A stretch of 64,000 nt of DNA from Owenia fusiformis (Eukaryota > Annelida > Polychaeta > Sabellida > Oweniidae): the NCBI GenBank assembly GCA_903813345.2, contig CAIIXF020000003.1, positions 1,948,109 through 2,012,108 of the forward strand, given 5' to 3'. The translations under genes and the position numbers were made by a program. Numbering within the stretch: position 1 is the first letter of the stretch; each line of letters opens with the position of its first letter. The notes beneath the pieces are model-generated. The model was not told where the DNA came from, did not search any database, and saw only the letters and a list, made by a program, of their open reading frames with translations. Positions 1-9,866 of this stretch are shown piece after piece.

Positions 1-180
1 GGCCCAAATTTTGAAATTTTGAGGCCCATTTTCTTCAAAATTTGGCCTGAAGGTAAAAAATAAGGCCTTGAGGCCTAGTAATGACCAAAAAGGCCCACTT
101 TTTTGGGCCTTAAGGCCTTTTTTCTGGGCCCAACTTAGGGGGGGGGGGACAGGCCCCATCCCCCCTGGATCCGCCACTGG
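1..180. repeat. GC-palindrome-rich repeat fragment
   Basis: The segment is built from short inverted motifs such as aaggccttgaggcc and ttgggccttaaggcc and ends in a G-run followed by ccccctggatccgccactgg. It looks like the end of a dispersed G-tract repeat cut by the window edge. No coding sequence is recognised in it. Confidence 0.4.
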
Positions 181-1680
181 TCTAAGTGGTAATGAAAGAT
201 ATACAGAGTCAATAGCTAGAATCCTCAACCTTATTAACCATTACATGTTTTATTTATACTAATACGTAGGCCTAACCAAGGGAAAGATCAATACCCGGTG
301 ATTTCAGCGGGAAGTGGCGTTTCGTTCATTGGATGAGCTGCGCGCGCACGCATAAATGTGATTATCCAATATAATTAGGGGAGGGCTATTTGAAGTAGTT
401 TTTGGTCTCAGGCGCGACCCAGGGCTGTTGTCTTAAGGACATTTCGTTGAAAATGAGCCATTCGGCTGATAATTGGTAAGAGTTTGCGATCTTATGATGT
501 ATAACTGTTACTCAGACACATATTTTGACACGATTCTGTTGGAAATAAGCTTTGAACCGAGAGATATTCACGATTGATATGCACATTTTTGATTGTGCCA
601 TTGCTTTTCTATTGCACAACCCATGTATTGATAGAAGAAACATTAATAATACAGATTGGTTTACCTTCAATACATGGCAGACACTACATATCGGTCTATT
701 AATACCAGTTTGTGCCTTAAATAGTTTTATATTTCCATCCACGGCCTGGAGCCTGGGTGTGTTTGTCTCTTATGTGTATGCTTGTGCATGGACTTCTAAT
801 CACTAGCAGAATTTAACATGATGCAAACTCGACATTATAACTCATGCTGTAACATTTTGACTTCGCTGGAAAACAATAGGAATTATTTTTCTTGCCAATC
901 AATCATGAATCACAATCAAAATTTCAGAATGATCAATCAGGCAATGATCCAAATCAAGTTATAACATTATATGATATTCAGCAAGAAGTCCGGTAGAAAT
1001 ACAGAATATTTAAACATCAAAGCTGAAAGTTAAAAGCTAATCTGTCAATTTTCTGTCTGCAAAAGAGCGTCCCAAGAGCGTTTACATTTGACACAATAAC
1101 AGACTGAGGCTTTGAAATCTAGGATTCCCCAGGAAAATATGACGTCATACTAATTAGCATAAGGATTTCCCTATTGGTGTGGGTCGAGCCTTGTTCGAAA
1201 ACACAATCCATAAATACATGCTAATTTCTAAGGAGATAGGAAGTGTATGACGTGTTTATCGATTTTGTTTAAAGATTTAATCAATTATCAAATTGTTTAA
1301 GTGGATAAAGTGGTCACACTTGCTTCAAATCATAGCGAAATCGACGGATAGAAACTGACCGAATTCCCGATATCCTACCCCGTATTACTGTAGGCTATAA
1401 GCACAGTGACCTACAGAGGGCGCTATCACAAACAAGTACTGGACGAACCGATAAATTCCCGGGTATTGTAACGCCCTTGGCCTAACTTACGCAATTAACA
1501 GACTCGGAAACAAACTTTATTTTTGAAAATAAAAAAGTTTGGAACGAAATACTGAGACAAGTTTGATAATTAAAAAACTTCTCGCGTTTTCTATATTTGC
1601 AAGGTTCAATATTTAAGAACGCACATGATTATATAGGCTACCTCAATGTATGGAAGCACGTATATTGTTGGTAGTGTTTA
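181..1680. other. Unassigned intergenic stretch
   Basis: No frame in this 1.5-kb stretch resembles a known protein, and no RNA gene or clear repeat boundary is visible. The short overlapping open frames near 512-806 occur on both strands and look like chance. Confidence 0.4.
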
Positions 1681-1682
1681 AA

Positions 1683-2070
1683 GGCCACAGCAAAAAATGC
1701 GTATGAATACAATGAATCCTGACATCAGGATTCATACAGGATATGCACGCAGTGTGCCAAACCGGTATAGATCCTGACGCCTGGATTCATACAAGATATG
1801 CACACGGTGTGCCAATCCTGTACGTATCCCGAGTCAAGATTTATACAGGATACGCTCGCAGTGTGCCAAACCTGTATAAATCCTGACGCCTGGATTCATA
1901 CAAGATATGCACACAGTGTGCCAATCCTGTACGTATCCTGAGTGAAGATTCATACAGGAAACGCTCGCAGTGTGCCAATCCTGTATGAATCCTGACGCCT
2001 GGATTCATACAGGATATGCACACAGTGTGCCAATCCTGTACGTATCCTGAGTCAAGATTCATACAGGATA
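1683..2070. repeat. Satellite array, 54/109-bp unit (copy 1)
   Basis: The motif tcctgacgcctggattcat recurs at about 1772, 1881 and 1990, giving a 109-bp period made of two related ~54-bp halves. One half carries acgcctgg and the other agtcaaga; both carry the near-palindrome cacagtgtgcc. The left border, beginning cacagcaaaaaatg near 1687, reappears in reverse orientation at the right border of the 16.4-16.9 kb array. The array therefore has a defined end and may be the core of a transposable element rather than a simple satellite. Confidence 0.8.
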
Positions 2071-2340
2071 TGTGTCATGATATGTATTCTATTAAGCTAA
2101 TCATAACACATTCTTGAGTTTTGTTTATTGCTTACTTATTAAGTAATTAACTTTAAACAGGAATTTTGGCATACTGCTCTAGTTAATAATAATTAGCAAG
2201 GTAAAAGGTAGAGACATGAGGAAGTGTGAACTGGGTATGAGATGTGATTATTGTGTATGTAGTGTGTGCAGGTAGCAAGATGTAGGTGATTTTGGAAGCT
2301 TACGAATTTTAATTAAGAACCTTGAAAAGACTTCTTGACA
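2071..2340 (+). repeat. Putative 5' LTR
   Basis: The stretch begins TG directly after satellite and ends CA at 2340, two bases before a tRNA-Pro-type primer site, which is the expected position of a 5' LTR. The start is uncertain (2071 or a few bases later) because no 3' LTR was found to align with it. Confidence 0.5.
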
Positions 2341-2342
2341 AC

Positions 2343-2356
2343 TGGGGGCTCGTCCG
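2343..2356 (+). other. Primer-binding site, tRNA-Pro type
   Basis: The sequence tgggggctcgtccg is complementary to the 3' end of tRNA-Pro, the same primer site used by murine gammaretroviruses. All 14 bases match; the match stops after position 2356. Its location two bases after the CA of the putative LTR supports its role as minus-strand primer site. Confidence 0.75.
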
Positions 2357-2520
2357 TACAATAGCTAAGATCAAGTTAAAGATGGCAAATAAGAAAACAT
2401 CAAGTATGTACATGTACTTACTCTTCTATTAAAGTAATTGTATGTTCCTTCTTACTGTTCTAGTGTGTACATGTGAATTTGCTAGCTTTAAGTTCTATAA
2501 TCACCTACTATCTTGTAGGT

Positions 2521-3055
2521 ACATTAGTAGTAGTAGTAGTAGTACTTAGTAGTAGTATAGTCGGAAAAGTGTCTTAGTATATATTATCTAGCAGTGATTC
2601 AATTTTTGGAAAAACAGAATATCCTTTTCACATGAAGTGCACAACTTCGCCAATCCGATTATAATTAGAGAACACTAAGATTTTTGCTGTTGTTTTAAAT
2701 ATTGTCGTTGACAATATTTATTTGTTCCTCTTCCCTTAATATTGTCGTTGACAATATTCATTAATTCCAATTCCCCATATTTTTTTTTCGTCGTTTACTA
2801 TATCTATTGGTTCCCATTCCATACATTTTTTTTGTTTATATTTCAGGTACAGGAACCTTTATCTCTGTTTTATTTCGAGTGCTTAGTCCCACTTTCCCAA
2901 AATTGTAGAGCACTCAATCTCATTGGTTAGTATAAATATTGTCGTTGACAATATTTATTAGTCCTCATTCCGTACAATTTTTTTTTTCAATTATATTTCA
3001 GGTACAGGAACCTTTATCTCTGTTTTATTTATTATTATTATTATTATTAATTTAT
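2521..3055 (+). repeat. Retroelement leader with microsatellites and palindrome repeats
   Basis: The leader holds a tag/agt trinucleotide run (2521-2560) and a tta run (3028-3050). It also has three copies of the palindrome aatattgtcgttgacaatat at about 2698, 2739 and 2936. A second motif, tttcaggtacaggaaccttt, occurs near 2843 and 2996. The last two palindrome copies and this motif show that a ~197-bp leader segment was tandemly duplicated. The tttcag|g motif resembles a 3' splice site, but no use of it can be shown. Confidence 0.6.
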
Positions 3056-3163
3056 CATTAATTTTACTTCATTACTTCTAACCGAAAAATAGTAGTTTTG
3101 GTGTAAATTAAAAATTTATGTTAGGATAAAGAGATCAAACGTACGTAGTCTTATTTAAGCAAA

Positions 3164-6100
3164 ATGGCAGAGAAATACATAAATTTGATTGAACTTGGCA
3201 AGGAACTTGGCTATACAGGAAAGAGCCTAGCTGACTTTGCAGAACTGAAATATAAAGAAGCTAAGCAAATCGAAGAGGACAAAATAGAAAGAGATGCGAG
3301 ACATGAAGAAAGATGCAGAAAAGCTGAATCAGAGAAAATGAAACATGAGCTAGAAATGACAAAGATGCAAGCAGAAGCAAGAAGAGTTGAACTAGAACTT
3401 CAACTCAGAATCGAGGAAACTAAAACAACAGCGTTATCACAATCAAAACAAATTCCCAAGGCACCGAAAATGCCACCTTTTAATGAGGAGAAAGATAGTA
3501 TGGATGCATATTTGGAAAGAATGGAAAGGTATGCAATTAGTCAAAACTGGCCACAAGAAAACTATTGTATGTATTTGGGAAACCTTTTATCTGGTGAAGC
3601 ACTCAATGTTTACAATAGAACAAATCAGTTAGTTGGTGATGATTATGAAAAGCTCAAGGAAGCACTCCTTAAATGTTATCAAATGACTGAAAGCGGTTTC
3701 CGCAAAAAGTTTTTCACTAGTCATCCTGAACTGAAGGAGTCACCGACCCAGTTCATGTGTAGATTAGAAAGATATCTTTCAAGATGGATGGAATTAGCAA
3801 AAACCGAGAAAACATTTGATGCCTTAAAAGATCTTCTACTTCGAGAGCAGTACATGGCAGCTTGTAGTAGGGAAATGCGAATGTTTTTAAGGGAACATGA
3901 TACAGTGTCAGCTGATCAAGTAGTCCAATTATCAGAGCGCTTTACTACAGCACATGGTTTACAAGCTATGAGACCAAAGATATTATCTTCGAATAAACCC
4001 AAAAATGATCTTACAAAGAAAACAGATGAGAAAAAGTGGGTAGAAGTGAATGAAAGAATATGTTTTGGTTGTAATGGCAAAGGGCATATGATAAAAGATT
4101 GTCCTAAAGAATCAACACAAAAAGCTGTTGCAATGGTCTGTATAGAAGATGATGATGTAAACAACCAAATGACATATGCAAGCGACGAAGATGAAATTTG
4201 TGCTGCTGTTCAGGTTATAGAAAACCATAGTGGTTGTAACATTATCATAGGGTCATGTAGTGATACAATTTCCTTTTTACCAGAAAACCTGAATATACAG
4301 GAAGGAAAAGTAGGAGAATCATATGTAAATGTATTGAGAGATACTGGGTGTAGTGGGGTAGTAGTCAATCAAAGCCTAGTTGCACCAAATCAGTTCACTG
4401 GAAAATACAAACATTATCTTATGATTGATAGAACAATTAAAAAAGCACCAACAGCTAAGATTTGCATAGATACTCCATTTCTTTCAGGTATTGTAGAAGC
4501 ATTGTGCCTTCCAAATCCAATCTGCGATCTTATTATAGGCAATGTTTACGGTGCTGAAATGAGAAACAAGGAGCCCCTTTCAATGAACCAAACAGAAGAA
4601 ATTAAAACACAAAGTTGTATCCCAGCATGTGCAGTTGAAACAAGAGCAATGAAAACAAAAGGTGAAAAACCACTGAGACCGCTTAAGGTGCCTGGTTATA
4701 TAAACAAGATAATATCGCCTGAGCAATTCTTACAAACACAGAATGATGATAGAAGTTTAGATAAATTTCGAGAATATGCTAAAGAAGAGAATGTAAAATG
4801 TACTCCTGGAAAAAGCAGATACAGATTTGAAATAGAGAATAATGTTCTCTACAGATACTATTCATCTCCAAAAGTGAATGATAACAATGAAATAAAGCAA
4901 TTAGTAGTTCCTAGTGTACTGAGAGATACTGTAATGAAACTCGCTCATGACTCTTTGATGGCAGGACATTTAGGTACGAAGAAAACAATGAACAAAATCA
5001 CAGCAAGCTTTTATTGGCCAGGTATACACAGTGATGTGACTAAATTTGTTCAGTCGTGTAGTATTTGTCAAAAAACTACACAGAAAGGAAAGTTGAAAAA
5101 GGCGCCTGTTCAGAAAATGCCTCTTATTGAAGTTCCATTTGAAAGAGTAGCAGTAGATTTAGTAGGCCCGCTAAATCCCATGACAAGAAACAAGAACAGA
5201 CACATTTTAACATGTGTTGACTATGCCACTAGGTATCCTGATGCTGTAGCATTGCCATCCATAGAGACTGAGAGAGTAGCTGATGCTCTCATGCAAATAT
5301 TTTCTAGAGTTGGGATACCCAAGCAGATTTTGAGTGACAAGGGATCACAATTTGTGTCTGAACTGATGAAGGAACTGGGTAGATTATTATCAATTAATCA
5401 AATCACAACAACCCCATACCATCCACAATGCAATGGACTTATGGAACGATACAATGGTACTTTGAAACTTATGTTAAAGCGGATGTGTGCCGAAAGACCT
5501 AATGATTGGGATAGGTACTTAGAGCCAATTCTATTCGCATACCGGGAAGTGCCACAAGATAGTACAAATTACTCTCCATTTGAGTTACTCTATGGAAGGC
5601 CAGTTAGAGGACCAATGACAATCTTGAAAGAGCTCTGGGGCAAAGATGAACCAAATGAAGAAACAAAATCAACATACCAGTATGTGCTAGACCTCAAAAA
5701 CAGATTAGAAGAAACCTGCAATATAGCAAAAGAATCACTTGGTGAAAACCAAGAAATATACAAACAGCATTTTGATAAGAAAGCAAAGATGAGGTCATTA
5801 GAAGCGAATGACAAGGTTTTGGTTATGCTACCAACAGACAACAGCAAATTGCTAATGCAGTGGAAGGGACCTTATATTGTGAAAGAAAAGGTAAACCCTA
5901 CTGACTACAAGATAGATGTAGATGGAACCTTAAAAACATACCACATCAATATGCTCAAAAAGTACTATGTCAGAGTAGAAGCAGTTGCAAACATTTCAGT
6001 TATAGAAGATGATGAGCAGGAAGAAATGAACAATGACTGCATACTACAAGAAGAAATGCTAGGTGAAAAGGAAGAAACATACAAAGAAGTGAGCATCAAT

Positions 6101-7483
6101 CCTGATTTATGTCACAGTTATACTGATGAGTTAGAAAGATTGGTAGAAGAATTCAAAGATATTTTTTCATCCAAGCCAGGCTCTACATCTTTAGTGGAAC
6201 ATGAAATTAAACTGACAACAGATAAACCAGTTAAGGGACAAACCTTTCAACTACCACACAAATCAGTAGAAATTGTAAAACGCCTAATATTAGAGATGTT
6301 GGAACTTGGGGTAATTGAAAGAGCAAATAGTCCATACAGTGCTCAGATGTTTCTTGTGAAGAAAAAAGGTTGTCCAGATGGAAGACCAGTGATGGATTAC
6401 AGGAAACTGAACAAAGTTACAGTGTTTGACTGTGAACCTATGCAAAATGAGGATGAAATCTTTGCCAAACTTGGAAATAGTCATTACAAATCAAAGTTGG
6501 ATTTTTGCAAGGGTTTTTGGCAAATTTATGTGAAAGAAGAAGATAGAGATAAAACAGCATTCAACACACCACTAGGCAGTATGCGTTTTGTTAAAATGCC
6601 CTTTGGACTCATCAATGCAGTTGCTACATACAATAGAATGATGAGGAAACTGCTAAATGGAATGGAAAATGTAGAGAATTTCGTCGATGATGTTTTGATT
6701 CACACTGAATTATGGAAAACACATGTGGAAATTCTCAGAGAGATGTTTAGAAGGATACGGGCAGCTAATCTGACAGTAAAGCCATCAAAATGTTTCTTTG
6801 GATACAATGACATGGACTTTATTGGCCATAGAGTTGCAGTAGGAACTTTAGCAACACAACATGAGAAAGTTGAAAAGATGCTCAAAGCAAGGAACCCTAC
6901 AAACAAAACAGAATTAAGATCACTACTTGGTACTGTTGGATACTACAAGAAGTTCATACCAAGGTATTCTGATATAACAGCACCTCTTACTGATCTTACA
7001 AAGAAAAGTTCACCAAACAAACTAAAGTGGGGCAATACACATGATGCAGCCTTCACAGAAGTCAAAGACATTCTAAGTACAGAACCAATACTAAAGCTTC
7101 CAGATTTTCACAAACAGTTCATTCTTCGAACGGATGCATCTGATGTAGCAGTTAGTGGAATATTGATGCAAGAACATGAAGAAAAACTACACCCAGTTCT
7201 GTATGGTAGCAGAAAACTTTGCCAAAGGGAGAGAAATTATTCCACCGTTGAACGAGAATGTTTGGCTATAGTGTGGGGTATAACAAAGTTTCAAAAGTAC
7301 CTTTATGGAACTGAATTTGTTATTCAGACTGATCACCAATCATTACTATATTTAGAATCTGCAAAACACAAGAACTCTCGTGTCATGAGGTGGTCGCTGT
7401 TTTTACAGCAATACAAATACACCGTTCAAGTCATCCATGGCAAAGACAATATTGGAGCAGATCTTTTGAGTAGATTAGTCTAA
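3164..7483 (+). CDS. Gag-pol polyprotein of a Gmr1-like retrotransposon
   Basis: A single uninterrupted frame of 1439 codons. A charged coiled coil (about residues 30-90) precedes a capsid-type region with SCAN-like features (about 100-270). A CX2CX4HX4C zinc knuckle follows (C300, C303, H308, C313), then an aspartic protease D-T-G at 393-395. The integrase has an H595/H602/C632/C635 zinc finger, a D665-D725-E761 triad with DD35E spacing and a GPY-type C-terminus. Reverse transcriptase follows, with D1113 and an F-V-D-D at 1173-1176, then RNase H (D1324, E1363, D1390). Integrase ahead of RT is the Gmr1 order. No env frame follows and no gag/pol frameshift is needed. All catalytic residues are present, so the copy is probably young, but activity is not shown. 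Confidence 0.93.
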   Translation: MAEKYINLIELGKELGYTGKSLADFAELKYKEAKQIEEDKIERDARHEERCRKAESEKMKHELEMTKMQAEARRVELELQLRIEETKTTALSQSKQIPKAPKMPPFNEEKDSMDAYLERMERYAISQNWPQENYCMYLGNLLSGEALNVYNRTNQLVGDDYEKLKEALLKCYQMTESGFRKKFFTSHPELKESPTQFMCRLERYLSRWMELAKTEKTFDALKDLLLREQYMAACSREMRMFLREHDTVSADQVVQLSERFTTAHGLQAMRPKILSSNKPKNDLTKKTDEKKWVEVNERICFGCNGKGHMIKDCPKESTQKAVAMVCIEDDDVNNQMTYASDEDEICAAVQVIENHSGCNIIIGSCSDTISFLPENLNIQEGKVGESYVNVLRDTGCSGVVVNQSLVAPNQFTGKYKHYLMIDRTIKKAPTAKICIDTPFLSGIVEALCLPNPICDLIIGNVYGAEMRNKEPLSMNQTEEIKTQSCIPACAVETRAMKTKGEKPLRPLKVPGYINKIISPEQFLQTQNDDRSLDKFREYAKEENVKCTPGKSRYRFEIENNVLYRYYSSPKVNDNNEIKQLVVPSVLRDTVMKLAHDSLMAGHLGTKKTMNKITASFYWPGIHSDVTKFVQSCSICQKTTQKGKLKKAPVQKMPLIEVPFERVAVDLVGPLNPMTRNKNRHILTCVDYATRYPDAVALPSIETERVADALMQIFSRVGIPKQILSDKGSQFVSELMKELGRLLSINQITTTPYHPQCNGLMERYNGTLKLMLKRMCAERPNDWDRYLEPILFAYREVPQDSTNYSPFELLYGRPVRGPMTILKELWGKDEPNEETKSTYQYVLDLKNRLEETCNIAKESLGENQEIYKQHFDKKAKMRSLEANDKVLVMLPTDNSKLLMQWKGPYIVKEKVNPTDYKIDVDGTLKTYHINMLKKYYVRVEAVANISVIEDDEQEEMNNDCILQEEMLGEKEETYKEVSINPDLCHSYTDELERLVEEFKDIFSSKPGSTSLVEHEIKLTTDKPVKGQTFQLPHKSVEIVKRLILEMLELGVIERANSPYSAQMFLVKKKGCPDGRPVMDYRKLNKVTVFDCEPMQNEDEIFAKLGNSHYKSKLDFCKGFWQIYVKEEDRDKTAFNTPLGSMRFVKMPFGLINAVATYNRMMRKLLNGMENVENFVDDVLIHTELWKTHVEILREMFRRIRAANLTVKPSKCFFGYNDMDFIGHRVAVGTLATQHEKVEKMLKARNPTNKTELRSLLGTVGYYKKFIPRYSDITAPLTDLTKKSSPNKLKWGNTHDAAFTEVKDILSTEPILKLPDFHKQFILRTDASDVAVSGILMQEHEEKLHPVLYGSRKLCQRERNYSTVERECLAIVWGITKFQKYLYGTEFVIQTDHQSLLYLESAKHKNSRVMRWSLFLQQYKYTVQVIHGKDNIGADLLSRLV

Positions 7484-7574
7484 ACACATATAGATAAGAC
7501 AAAGGATGGTATGCATACATACATATAGGTGTTACAGTGTAAAGTTGTAAATAAAAAAAAAAAATATATATTTT

Positions 7575-7800
7575 CATACAGGATACGCTTGCAGTGTGCC
7601 AATCCTGTATGAATCCTGATGCCTAGATTCATACAGGATATGCACAGTGTGCTAATCCTGTACGTATCCTGAGTCAAGATTCACACAGGATAGGCTCGCT
7701 GTGCGCGAATCATGTATGCATCCTGACGCCAGGACACAAATGATATGCACACAGTGTACCAATCCTTTACGTACTCTAAGTCAGGATTTGTATAAGTTTG
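7575..7800. repeat. Satellite array, 54/109-bp unit (copy 2)
   Basis: About two 109-bp dimers of the same family as 1683-2070, in the same orientation, with more substitutions toward the right. Its first bases continue the unit interrupted at 2070, which supports insertion of the retroelement into an existing array. Confidence 0.75.
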
Positions 7801-8879
7801 AGGGAGATGGTTTAATCCGGTTTAAGCTCACTATTATAAATCGATTAAGGGATTGATGATGAAAGGATGGGACAATACAGTGTAGGTACATGTATCTTGC
7901 CTAGACTCCCAAATATTCTATGGCGGCCATATTTTGCAAATGTACGGATAGTGGTTATTTACTGGTAGGGACTCAATATGGGTTTTATTACGAAGGACAA
8001 TATCAATACGCGTACGAAACCTTTTCTTGTAAACAAAAAATCAACAATAAGTATGAATCCCACGAATGGGTTTCCTTGATCATTGATCTTAACCACACAA
8101 TACTAGTACTTGTTTGATTGCATTTTTGGTTTTTCACGGGTATGATATTCATGGGACCTCGATTCCGGGCCTTGATTGCAGTCTATGCATTAGGTTTTAT
8201 GAAGTACTATTTTTAATTCCTCATTTTAGATATCACAGATAAACAACTAAAATTTGATGTAAAAATATTACAATAGGCCTTTAAAATCAAAGTAACCTGC
8301 CATATAGAAATCAATCCTCATCATGTTGCTAACAAACAACAGAATTTGGCATTAATATCAAAGGTAAAACTGGATAACAAATTAATGACAATAAAATATT
8401 GTTTTAGATCCGGGTTTTGGATATACAGTTCTACCTTTTCGAAAAAACGTCAACTGGTTTTTCTGTACCTTGAATTTAAAATTGATATGTGTAAGTGTAA
8501 GAGCAAAATATCAACAGTTACATATATTCGTCTTAAAAAGTTTTCTCTAGGCCGGAAAGAATTGAAATAGGACCGTTTCAAGAAATGAGTGATTAATAGA
8601 AATCTGATGTGGCAAGCAAGTGGATCTAATTTACCAAACAATGTGTATTTAAGATCTAGAATGGACTTTCATTAATATCTATCGAATGCCCATGGATCTA
8701 GTACATTTGGGGCACCTGGGATAGGGGCCCGGGGATAGGGGAATTGATCGTCACTTCAGTTTAGCCATTACATATCGTGTAAGTCAATATTGTCAATCAA
8801 CCAACTATCCGAGTGCTAGAATGCGGAGCTTGGTTGTAGGGTATATTATGTATTGCATATAAAGATACTTTGGAGATTT

Positions 8880-8975
8880 TTAGACATGGCAATGAGTGAT
8901 ATAAGCCAGACATATTGAAACGTTTTGGCTTGCTCGGTAGATCTGATTCTCTCTTTAAGTAACCTTGAAAAGTAT
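8880..8975. repeat. Dispersed repeat fragment
   Basis: The segment with gacataagccagaaatatt-like and gattctctctttaa motifs matches 54740-54830 in the same orientation. The related gattctgcctttaa end occurs at about 23195. It appears to be an end fragment of a foldback-type repeat. Confidence 0.45.
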
Positions 8976-9632
8976 TACCCAGTAAGAGCATCTAGAATTA
9001 GAAAATGTAGCTTTGTCTTCACGCGTCCTTTTGGTATCAGTTATGTTCTCAAATGTCAACCTTTGTGCTTCATTTTGAACTTGGAAGTTGCATTAAATTA
9101 ATCAAATGTGTGCAGTTGATGTCCATATCAGCCTCAACTTGGATTTTTTGTTGTTCATTTGCTTTCTTACGTGTATTTGCATGTATAGTTACTTAATTAG
9201 CTGCTTGCTTGGTTCTTCGCTTTGTTTGTTGCTTATATGATTGCACACTTGCTTGGTTGCTTGCTTTGTTTTTGCTTGGTCAGTTTCTTGCGTTCTGTTG
9301 ACTGGTGATGGCAAAGTTGGTTGCTTCCTTTGAAAGTTGGTTGCTTGGATGTTTTGTAGTTTGCTTGATTAGTCAATCGATGGGTAGGTGGTTCCCCGGG
9401 GGTGGTTCAGTCGGTTGGTCAATTGGTTAGGGTATCGATAATTTTATTTTTCAGTTTTGAGACCGGAAGTCAGATTTCTATCATGATTGCAGATGGGGGG
9501 TACGTATATGATCAGATTTGATGACGAATATGCAAAATGTTAAAATGCCCAGGGTTTAAATATTTGACACTACATGAAAGTATTAATGTTAAGACTATGA
9601 AATATGATCTCAATTTTGGATTTACTATTGTT

Positions 9633-9866
9633 CTACTGTAGCGTCTCCTTTCCTTGTAGCATGTATCTCAAACAGGGACAATGGGGGCACAATAGAAGCG
9701 GACCATAAAGCAGAATTCTCAAACGGCTATCTGTTGTCGGATCGTGAATAGTTTTGTTTAGTTCTTCAACTGTTGCCTTTTGTGCATCCAGAATAGAATA
9801 TTTAATCTGATTTGTTCCACCTTTCGTTTTGCTCAGTTCTGCAAAATTATGTTGACATATCAACAT
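9633..9866 (-). pseudogene. Possible coding fragment, weak P-loop-upstream resemblance
   Basis: A 77-codon minus-strand frame contains an R-I-L-L-Y-G-P stretch preceded by an acidic/proline segment. This loosely resembles the sequence just before the P-loop in interferon-induced protein 44-like GTPases. The expected G-x-G-K-S does not follow; the frame continues into cysteine- and leucine-rich sequence that looks non-coding. It could be an exon relic or coincidence, and no neighbouring exon was found. Confidence 0.15.

Larger units (their letters stand above)
2071..7570 (+). mobile_element. Gmr1-like Ty3/gypsy LTR retrotransposon
   Basis: The element comprises a putative 5' LTR, a primer-binding site at 2343, a long leader and one gag-pol frame at 3164-7483, ending in a short A-rich 3' tail. 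Order within pol is protease, integrase, reverse transcriptase, RNase H. This is copia-like order with gypsy-type domains and defines the Gmr1-like group described from deuterostomes. Satellite sequence touches both ends; the motif ttcatacaggata occurs at each junction, as expected for insertion into the array. I could not find a second LTR copy downstream, so the 3' end is either lost, very diverged or replaced. Confidence 0.8.

Noticed and set aside
1841-2062. Minus-strand frame in the first satellite array
   Set aside because: The translated sequence is itself periodic with the satellite unit; the same occurs at 7480-7677 and 16621-16926.
1683-2070. CRISPR-like appearance of regular repeats
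   Set aside because: Units are directly adjacent with no unique spacers, and the context is eukaryotic.
3164-7483. Endogenous retrovirus with env
   Set aside because: No envelope frame follows RNase H, and the domain order and RT/integrase motifs are those of a Ty3/gypsy (Gmr1-like) retrotransposon despite the retrovirus-like primer site.
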